A stretch of DNA of 9,424 nucleotides from JBBSJV01 sp038256935 (GTDB lineage: Bacteria > Patescibacteriota > JACMRA01): positions 1-9,424 of the forward strand of contig JBBSJV010000060.1 of assembly GCA_038256935.1 (NCBI GenBank), written 5' to 3'. Below are positions 5,171-9,424 of the stretch, one piece after another. Position numbers and translations under genes: made by a program. Below the pieces are notes generated by a model that ran no database searches, was not told the origin of the DNA, and saw only the letters and a list, made by a program, of their open reading frames with translations. Positions within the stretch are counted from its first letter, which is position 1; every line of letters starts with the position of its first letter.

Positions 5171-5510
5171 CTATTATGTTTGAGATATATAAAGAGGTCC
5201 CTGCAAATCTGTCGATTTTTGTTTAAGGGGTCCACGCAAAATGCATATTTTGTGGGGTAAGAGGAGTAACAAACGTAATAAACGAAACACCCGCCTTTAG
5301 GGCGGGTTGAAGTGATGTAGTTTGTTAGGACGAATTGGTGGACCCCACTAGGTTTCCCTAATGTACACCTTGCGGCAAGGCCCGTAAAAAAATATTTTTG
5401 TTTAAGTTATCCGAATTCTACCCCGATCAAGTCGGGCCGCCATTCGGTCGGTTACTCTGTAACCTAGCATCCTAGCTCGCCGCATGGCTTTCTCTTAATC
5501 GCAGTTTGGC
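5171..5510 (-). ncRNA. Candidate structured RNA between tRNA-Lys and the terminator
   Basis: This 340-base segment has no gene, is less AT-rich than its surroundings and is full of hairpins. These include GGTTAC-3 nt-GTAACC (5450-5464), CCCGA/TCGGG (5422-5436), CCTTG-3 nt-CAAGG (5368-5380) and, on the minus strand, CATTAGG-GAAA-CCTAGTG (5346-5363). The last is seven pairs with one U-G pair and a GNRA tetraloop; on the plus strand the same pair would be a mismatch, so the minus strand is favoured. Further left three inverted repeats are nested: 9 bp (5227-5235 with 5338-5346), 8 bp (5267-5274 with 5320-5327) and 7 bp (5289-5295 with 5301-5307). It begins two bases after the tRNA-Lys CCA. tRNA-like, RNase P-like and tmRNA-like fragments can be picked out, but none fits a full model. 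Some of it may instead be decayed repeat DNA. Confidence 0.4.
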
Positions 5511-5512
5511 TA

Positions 5513-5588
5513 TGGTGGACCCGATGGGATTCGAACCCATGACCACTGGCTTAAAAGGCCATTGCTCTACCGACTGAGCTACAGGTCC
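5513..5588 (-). tRNA. tRNA-Lys (anticodon TTT)
   Basis: The 76-base cloverleaf has acceptor GGACCTG/CGGGTCC, D stem GCTC/GAGC, anticodon stem ATGGC/GCCAG with loop CTTTTAA (anticodon TTT), T stem ATGGG/CCCAT with loop TTCGAAT, discriminator A and an encoded CCA (5513-5515 on the complement). The outermost anticodon-stem pair is an A-G mismatch, a mild oddity. UUU in the wobble position can serve both lysine codons. Confidence 0.96.
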
Positions 5589-5598
5589 ATACCCTTCT

Positions 5599-5628
5599 AT
5601 AATTTCTCAAATTTACTGTTTTTGTCAA
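5599..5628 (-). promoter_or_regulatory. Promoter of tRNA-Lys
   Basis: On the minus strand, TTGACA (5623-5628, perfect) precedes AATTAT (5599-5604, four of six) by 18 bases, and the -10 ends ten bases before the tRNA. The 21 bases around the -35 (5611-5631) match the tRNA-Glu promoter at 20 positions. A separate perfect TATAAT lies about 90 bases further upstream but has no good -35. Confidence 0.65.
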
Positions 5629-5744
5629 GAAAAAGCCTTGTTAGTAAAGTTTTTTGTTTAAAACTTCAAGTGTAATTGTTTTTGAAAGTGATTATACAAT
5701 GCCTTAACTTTATGGGTGGGGAATTAAATTATTAGACACAGAAA

Positions 5745-6034
5745 TAGAAAATGGGGGACATGATTTCTGATCATCAGCCAACTTCATTTGCCTTGATATT
5801 GATAACAAGGGCGGATAAATCCTGCACATACCGTGTATGTGTTCCACTCCGTCGTATCCCTAAGGTCATCTGGAGCAAGTCCAAATTGCACTTGAGATCC
5901 AAAGGGGGGTCTCACTTTCAAACTATCTCTAGGTTATTTGAATCAAGTTCAGACTTCAATTCAAAGCCATAGAGGAGAGCTGGAACCGCAAGGGTTCCTC
6001 TACGTCTACCTTGCCACATTTCTAATAAGGTAAA
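5745..6034 (+). ncRNA. Candidate structured RNA on the plus strand, identity unknown
   Basis: A gene-free segment, less AT-rich than the window as a whole, ends exactly at a plus-strand hairpin and T-tract (6007-6042). Visible stems are CACATAC-3 nt-GTATGTG (5825-5841); GAGATCC/GGGTCTC (5894-5913), whose U-G pair works only on the plus strand; TTGAAT...ATTCAA with inner AAGT/ACTT (5938-5964); and GGAACC/GGTTCC with a GCAA-type loop (5982-5998), extended by TAGA/TCTA. TGGAGCAAGTCCAAATT (5871-5887) resembles the conserved GGAGCAAG-CCAAA element of RNase P RNA, but the AGGAAAGUC and ACAGAA...GGCUUA elements are not found. tmRNA is not supported either, as there is no TTCRA T-loop with a CCA end. 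A 73-codon plus-strand frame (5751-5972) overlaps it and is judged spurious. The 5' end is uncertain, and no convincing promoter was found. Confidence 0.45.
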
Positions 6035-6042
6035 TTTTTTTT
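6007..6042 (+). terminator. Rho-independent terminator of the plus-strand RNA
   Basis: TACCTT (6007-6012) pairs with AAGGTA (6027-6032), with a possible extra inner G-U pair, followed after two A residues by eight T (6035-6042). The T-tract only works on the plus strand and overlaps the stop codon of the convergent protease gene. It therefore implies a plus-strand transcript coming from 5700-6000. Confidence 0.65.
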
Positions 6043-7525
6043 ACTGCAATACGACCTGTCTTGTAACTAAATCATAACTAATTGAGCCTAAGGTTACATC
6101 GACATTTACTTGTTCTGTGCCGTAAGTATAGCCTGCATCACTAGCTCCTGTGGCTTTAAGGACTCTTAATGTTACTTTATTACCAGCTTGTTGTCTGAGT
6201 ACTGCTCGCCTTAGTGGGGAAGGGTTTGAGTTGTTGGTTTCTAATCTTTCTCCGTTTACTTCTAGGATAATATCTCCTTCTTTTAGACCAGCTGTGGCTG
6301 CTGGAGAATCGGTTGCAATGGCTTCACCTGTTCTTGCAAAGATGATTTCTCCGTATTCGGTAGGGATCCAAGCATTTTGCGCTCGCCGTAGAGCATTGAT
6401 CTGCAAAGAAGATACTCCAAGCCTTGCTCTGATGATTTTTTGGTTTGCTTGGTAGCTTCTAAGTACTGTTTGAAGAGTACTTGTTGGGATTGCTAACCCA
6501 ATGTTTTCAGAATCTGTTGTACCCAAAGTATTCATACCAATTAATTGACCAGCTGAGTTAAATAATGGCCCCCCTGAGTTTCCACGATTGATTGCAGCAT
6601 CAGTTTGGATCAAGCCATCAGCTTGGAATTTAGTTGAAGTGCAGGGGTCAACAAGATCAGTTTCAAAACTTCTATCAAGACCTGAGACTATCCCTCTTGT
6701 GACTGTATTTTGCAGTTCACCAAGTACATTTCCAACTGTCAATACATCTTGTCCAAGTCTTAATTGGTCACTGTCAGCAAGGTTTAGGGGTACAAATCTT
6801 TGGTTAGTGTCAATAATTCTAAGGATGGCTATATCATCAACTGGATCGATGCTTAACAATTCTAAATTTAAGGCTTTTTGATCATGGGTTAGAGCTGTGA
6901 TCTGGATCTGGTTGGTATTAGTACCACAAACTACATTAACAACATGTTTGTTTGATACCACCAATCCGTCTTCAGAAACTATATAGCCTGTACCACTAGT
7001 TAATTCTTCACTAAGTCCCTCTCCACGAGTTTTGAGACTAAGAGAAAGTACAGAAGGAAGGACATCTTGGACTACTTCAACAGCAGGTCTGGTACCAGCT
7101 GGTTCAGCAAACTGAAATTGTTCTCCGCTTTGTCCGTTGCCTTGGATAATGTTATTAATAGGTTTACTCTCACTTGATGAACTTGAAGAAGTATCATTTT
7201 CCTCGCCCCCTGGCAAATCCACCAATTCATTTAAGGGTGTATTGTTTACAATCCATTGGCTAAAAGGGTGCTGGGGAGAAGATAAGGTAAAGGCAATAAT
7301 ACCTGTTGCTACAATCAGCGTTAGAATTAAAATAATTGCGATAAATCTAAACAAAATTACCAATGGATTAGTTTTTTTGCTAGTCTTTTTTATGACTTCA
7401 GTTTTGGATTCTAAGGCTTGAGGAGGAGTCGGTGGTTGCTGAGGAAGACCTGTTCCGTAAGGATTATTTGGATAACCTTGTGGGTTTGGTTTTACAGGTT
7501 CAGATGGATTTTGATTAAAGTGCAT
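6041..7525 (-). CDS. HtrA/DegP-like membrane-anchored serine protease with PDZ domain
   Basis: This 494-residue protein has a complete HtrA layout. Residues 1-52 are a Pro/Asn/Gln-rich cytoplasmic tail ending in Lys (KKTSKKTN), and 54-80 form the membrane anchor. Residues 108-140 are an extracellular Ser-rich linker (SSSSSSES). Residues 148-360 form the trypsin-like domain with the catalytic triad His194 (SNKHVV), Asp231 (DPVDDIA) and Ser317 (NRGNSGGP), plus SGLDRSF and IGLAIPTS, the usual flanking motifs. About 395-480 is one PDZ domain (ATAGLKEGDIILEVNGERL). Cys200 and Cys295 could form a disulfide outside the cell. Such proteases degrade or refold damaged exported proteins. ATG is at 7523-7525, with no Shine-Dalgarno sequence and a leader of about 11 nt from the promoter at 7543-7571. 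The stop TAA abuts the plus-strand terminator of the candidate RNA. Confidence 0.94.
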   Translation of the reverse strand: MHFNQNPSEPVKPNPQGYPNNPYGTGLPQQPPTPPQALESKTEVIKKTSKKTNPLVILFRFIAIILILTLIVATGIIAFTLSSPQHPFSQWIVNNTPLNELVDLPGGEENDTSSSSSSESKPINNIIQGNGQSGEQFQFAEPAGTRPAVEVVQDVLPSVLSLSLKTRGEGLSEELTSGTGYIVSEDGLVVSNKHVVNVVCGTNTNQIQITALTHDQKALNLELLSIDPVDDIAILRIIDTNQRFVPLNLADSDQLRLGQDVLTVGNVLGELQNTVTRGIVSGLDRSFETDLVDPCTSTKFQADGLIQTDAAINRGNSGGPLFNSAGQLIGMNTLGTTDSENIGLAIPTSTLQTVLRSYQANQKIIRARLGVSSLQINALRRAQNAWIPTEYGEIIFARTGEAIATDSPAATAGLKEGDIILEVNGERLETNNSNPSPLRRAVLRQQAGNKVTLRVLKATGASDAGYTYGTEQVNVDVTLGSISYDLVTRQVVLQ

Positions 7526-7542
7526 ACGTCTTTTATATCTTA

Positions 7543-7571
7543 CTTATATACTAAATTTTTGTTTTAGTAAA
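7543..7571 (-). promoter_or_regulatory. Promoter of the HtrA-like protease gene
   Basis: On the minus strand, TTTACT (7566-7571, four of six) and TATAAG (7543-7548, five of six) lie 17 bases apart. The predicted start of transcription is about 11 bases before the ATG, too close for a normal ribosome binding site, implying near-leaderless initiation. No terminator is seen between the upstream gene's stop (7628) and this promoter, so read-through may add to expression. Confidence 0.6.
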
Positions 7572-7627
7572 GTAGGTTTAGTCGTGCGTGCTGAACTTAT
7601 TCAAAATCGAAGCAATGAGTCCAAGGA

Positions 7628-8497
7628 TTATTCAGCTGATTCGATGTAGGTTTTAGCTAGTTTATATGCTTCTTCGAGTCCTTCGTAAAATTCTACAAAG
7701 TTTGATAGTTTTGCTTTATCAAAAACAGGATCAGTATCTACACTGTTTGAAATAGTTGTAGCAGGAATAATCGGGACTTCTGGAGCCATTTCAGGTTCAT
7801 TTTGAACTGGGGCCTCTGGTTGTTGTGGCGTTGGTTCTTGCATGGATTGTGGAGCTTGTTGTTCCATACTCATTTGAGCACCAATTTCATTTAGAGTATC
7901 CATGGATTGTTCAGATAAAAATTCTCTAAGTCCAGCTTCATCTCCATAAACAGTACCAGTTGGACCTTTTTCCCAAAATGCGTTTCCATCATTTACTTTA
8001 CTTGAGTCAAAGCCAAATTCGTAGTTTTCTAATTTAAAAGTTTGATTGTTTTTCAGGCAATTGATGATTTCATCAGGAGTTGATGGGTTATTAGAAGCTT
8101 GTTGATTTTGAGCTTGTAGCTGATCACTTGTCGTAGCAGGCCCTGGATTGATACTGGTAGGATTTGGAATATTTACTTGCATTGGAGGCTCTGGTGCCAT
8201 TGGAGCTTGAGGAAGCGGCATAGGTTGGGGAGTCATTTGTGGTGGCATATTTTGATTTTGAGGCTCAGCAAAATTTTGCATTGGCTGTTGCATCTGCATT
8301 TGTTGAGGAGCTGGTGCAAATTGAGGGTTTGCAAAAGGATCGTTAATTGTAGTTAAGTTGTAATTTGGATCAAATGGGGCAGGGTTAGAGCCATTTACTT
8401 GGACTCCAATGTTACCGTTTCCACCATTTTGATTTGCTGGATTAGTATTTTGAGGGTTAGTTTGCGTGTTGTCATCTTTTTTACCAAAACCGAACAT
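7628..8497 (-). CDS. Pro/Gln/Asn-rich soluble protein of unknown function
   Basis: A 289-residue protein without signal peptide or membrane segment. Residues 1-9 (MFGFGKKDD) are followed by about 130 residues of Asn, Gln, Pro and Met low complexity (QQMQMQQPM, MTPQPMPLPQAP), surely disordered. A compact region follows at about 139-207 (TPDEIINCLKNNQTFKLENYEFGFD, then TVYGDEAGLREFL), then a second Pro/Gln/Glu linker (210-255) and a helical C-terminal segment (257-289: FDKAKLSNFVEFYEGLEEAYK). I do not recognise the family. It is transcribed in the same direction as the HtrA gene, whose cytoplasmic tail has a similar composition. It has its own promoter with a perfect TATAAT. The start is ATG 8495-8497 with no Shine-Dalgarno sequence. 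The long uninterrupted frame and promoter make it a real gene. Confidence 0.8.
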   Translation of the reverse strand: MFGFGKKDDNTQTNPQNTNPANQNGGNGNIGVQVNGSNPAPFDPNYNLTTINDPFANPQFAPAPQQMQMQQPMQNFAEPQNQNMPPQMTPQPMPLPQAPMAPEPPMQVNIPNPTSINPGPATTSDQLQAQNQQASNNPSTPDEIINCLKNNQTFKLENYEFGFDSSKVNDGNAFWEKGPTGTVYGDEAGLREFLSEQSMDTLNEIGAQMSMEQQAPQSMQEPTPQQPEAPVQNEPEMAPEVPIIPATTISNSVDTDPVFDKAKLSNFVEFYEGLEEAYKLAKTYIESAE

Positions 8498-8525
8498 GTG
8501 ATTAATTTATATTTGTGTTATTACA

Positions 8526-8554
8526 ATTATACACCACTAAAATCATATAGGCAA
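8526..8554 (-). promoter_or_regulatory. Promoter of the Pro/Gln-rich protein gene
   Basis: On the minus strand, a perfect TATAAT (8526-8531) preceded by TGTG has TTGCCT (8549-8554, four of six) 17 bases upstream. The implied leader is about 22 nt, AT-rich and without a Shine-Dalgarno sequence. The promoter is divergent from that of tRNA-Glu, about 75 bases away. Confidence 0.72.
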
Positions 8555-8628
8555 GTAAAGAGTAATTTTTATGCTTTTTGCGGTTTTAAAGCCATTTTAA
8601 AAACTAGTGGTAGCAGCAAACAAGGTTC

Positions 8629-8657
8629 TTGACAAAAACTGTAAATGCTTTTATTAA
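8629..8657 (+). promoter_or_regulatory. Promoter of tRNA-Glu and probably the CPBP gene
   Basis: TTGACA (8629-8634, perfect) and TATTAA (8652-8657, four of six) are 17 bases apart, with the -10 ending ten bases before the tRNA. The -35 region (8626-8646) matches that of tRNA-Lys at 20 of 21 positions. As the next gene starts six bases past the tRNA, this is its only visible promoter. Confidence 0.72.
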
Positions 8658-8667
8658 AAGATAAGTT

Positions 8668-8742
8668 GGCGCTATCGTCTAGTGGTTAGGACACAGGATT
8701 TTCATTCCTGCAACCGGAGTTCGATTCTCCGTAGCGCTACCA
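8668..8742 (+). tRNA. tRNA-Glu (anticodon TTC)
   Basis: The 75-base cloverleaf has acceptor GGCGCTA/TAGCGCT (first pair G-U), D stem GTCT/GGAC, anticodon stem CAGGA/TCCTG with loop TTTTCAT (anticodon TTC), T stem CGGAG/CTCCG with loop TTCGATT, discriminator A and an encoded CCA (8740-8742). The T-C-G-T-C-T-A-G start of the D arm is typical of tRNA-Glu. It is probably co-transcribed with the gene that follows. Confidence 0.97.
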
Positions 8743-8748
8743 ATTGGT

Positions 8749-9424
8749 ATGCCTATTTTCCAAAGGTTGTTCATATTTTTAAGTAGCTTTTGGAAAGCGG
8801 ATACTGCCTACAGCTATCTACAAACAAACAAATCCAAGTTTAATCTCAAAAATACCTTTTATATAGGGTTACTAGCTGTTAGCTGTTCTTTTTTGATTGG
8901 CCTATTTATTACTCCAGTAGTATTATTTTTGACTCAAGGCTACGTCTTATCAGAGAACAGTCAGCTAGTTGATGTTTTATCAGACTATTCAGCAATTGGT
9001 GTATTTGGCTTAGTAGTACTTCTTGGACCGTTAATTGAAGAATTTGCTTTTAGAGCATTTTTATCTACCAATAAATGGGTCTTTGGCTTAGGGTCTTTGA
9101 TTGGATTAAACTATGGATTACTAGCTATTTTTGATGTATTATTAGCGTACAATATTTCTGAGACCATCTCTTTTGTAATCACCATCTTATTTGTAATTGC
9201 AAATTCGATTTGGGTAATAAGATTGCTAGTTGCTAAAGTTGAAAAATACAAAGAATTATTCAAAATCAGCATTGTGCCATATTTTTGGTTGTCTATCATG
9301 TTGTTTGGCTTAATTCATCTTAGTAACTACAGCTCCTTACCATTCTTTCTAATTTCCATCATCATCGTACTGCCTCAGCTGGTAGCTGGGATTTGGTTTA
9401 TGTACGCTAGAGTAGAGTATGGAA
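8749..9424 (+). CDS. CPBP-family intramembrane metalloprotease, 3' end cut by the window
   Basis: The frame opens at ATG 8749-8751 and is still open at the right edge, giving 225 residues. It is strongly hydrophobic, with about five or six membrane segments (for example 39-62, 83-95, 141-161, 178-190, 199-220). It carries the CPBP (CAAX protease and bacteriocin-processing) motifs: EE-x3-R as EEFAFR (Glu97, Glu98, Arg102) and F-x3-H as FGLIH (Phe186, His190). Family members are glutamate-type intramembrane proteases used in prenyl-protein maturation, peptide processing or bacteriocin immunity; the substrate here cannot be told. The start lies six bases past the tRNA-Glu CCA, so no Shine-Dalgarno sequence fits outside the tRNA. 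The mRNA 5' end is probably made by tRNA 3' processing. No later ATG is as well placed before the first membrane segment. Confidence 0.83.
   Translation, partial: MPIFQRLFIFLSSFWKADTAYSYLQTNKSKFNLKNTFYIGLLAVSCSFLIGLFITPVVLFLTQGYVLSENSQLVDVLSDYSAIGVFGLVVLLGPLIEEFAFRAFLSTNKWVFGLGSLIGLNYGLLAIFDVLLAYNISETISFVITILFVIANSIWVIRLLVAKVEKYKELFKISIVPYFWLSIMLFGLIHLSNYSSLPFFLISIIIVLPQLVAGIWFMYARVEYG

Noticed and set aside
5260..5330. Integron attC site
   Set aside because: The GTTAGGA near the arm does not satisfy the GTTRRRY core, the opposite core is missing, and no integrase or cassette is present.
5227..5346. 5S rRNA, suggested by 120 bases closed by a 9-bp terminal stem
   Set aside because: The conserved internal sequences of 5S rRNA (CCGAAC, GAAGUGAAAC type) are absent on both strands, and the internal helices do not fit.
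5171..5512. Circularly permuted tmRNA
   Set aside because: The acceptor-like arms and a TCGAC-containing stretch are suggestive, but there is no TTCRA T-loop before the CCACCA and no tag frame with an Ala-Ala-stop ending. Kept only as an option to test.
5751..5972. A 73-codon plus-strand frame as a gene
   Set aside because: No promoter or ribosome binding site, no family resemblance, codon use unlike the neighbours, and it overlaps several hairpins of the candidate RNA. It is best explained as a chance frame in a less AT-rich segment.
5690..6034. RNase P RNA on the plus strand
   Set aside because: Only one conserved-looking segment (5871-5887) was found. The universal AGGAAAGUC and ACAGAA...GGCUUA parts of helix P4 are absent on the plus strand.
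6150..7421. Three plus-strand frames inside the protease region
   Set aside because: They lie wholly inside the well-supported HtrA gene on the other strand and have no independent motifs.
8399..8632. Plus-strand frame across the divergent promoter region
   Set aside because: It overlaps the start of the Pro/Gln-rich gene and its promoter, and shows no recognisable protein features.
9111..9299. Minus-strand frame inside the CPBP gene
   Set aside because: It is the complement of a motif-bearing membrane protease frame; nothing supports expression.
1..9424. UGA recoded to glycine, or a CRISPR array
   Set aside because: Long glycine-rich proteins such as the HtrA protease are complete without any in-frame UGA, so the standard code suffices. 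No regularly spaced direct repeats typical of CRISPR are present.

Overview
The window is an AT-rich bacterial chromosome segment. Genes are small, mostly on the minus strand, and use the standard code: every full-length gene ends in TAA or TAG, and none needs UGA read as an amino acid. Promoters are sigma-70-like, with TTGACA or TATAAT boxes and spacings mostly of 17. Most genes show no clear Shine-Dalgarno sequence and have short leaders. All three tRNA genes encode CCA. The mix (divergent CofD/YvcK-like protein, membrane-anchored thermonuclease, HtrA protease with a Pro/Gln-rich cytoplasmic tail, AT-rich DNA) suggests a Candidate Phyla Radiation (Patescibacteria) organism. That is an inference from general character; no taxonomic marker is present.

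Left part (1-2200, minus strand): the 5' end of an unidentified gene runs off the left edge with its own good promoter. Next come a CofD/YvcK-family protein and a toxin-antitoxin pair, in which a Phd/YefM-like antitoxin overlaps a PIN-domain toxin by 11 bp under a promoter carrying palindromes. An AT-rich gap (2200-2555) holds an inverted repeat and ends in a strong hairpin terminator.

Middle part (2590-4370, minus strand): a probable three-gene operon. In transcription order it encodes a very basic C-terminally anchored membrane protein, a membrane-anchored staphylococcal-nuclease-like enzyme with an excalibur domain, and a 42-residue one-helix peptide. It looks like a cell-surface DNA-degrading module.

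Decayed and RNA-rich part (4380-6040): a 5'-truncated NUDIX hydrolase remnant, short palindromic dispersed repeats, tRNA-Ala(GGC), tRNA-Lys(TTT), and two gene-free, hairpin-rich segments that are candidate structured RNAs. One lies on the minus strand downstream of tRNA-Lys. The other is on the plus strand and ends in its own terminator, against the 3' end of the protease gene. I could not assign either to a known RNA family.

Right part (6041-9424): an HtrA/DegP-like membrane-anchored serine protease with a PDZ domain and a low-complexity Pro/Gln/Asn-rich protein of unknown function, each with its own promoter (minus strand). Divergently, tRNA-Glu(TTC) is followed after only six bases by a CPBP-family intramembrane protease gene that is cut by the right edge.
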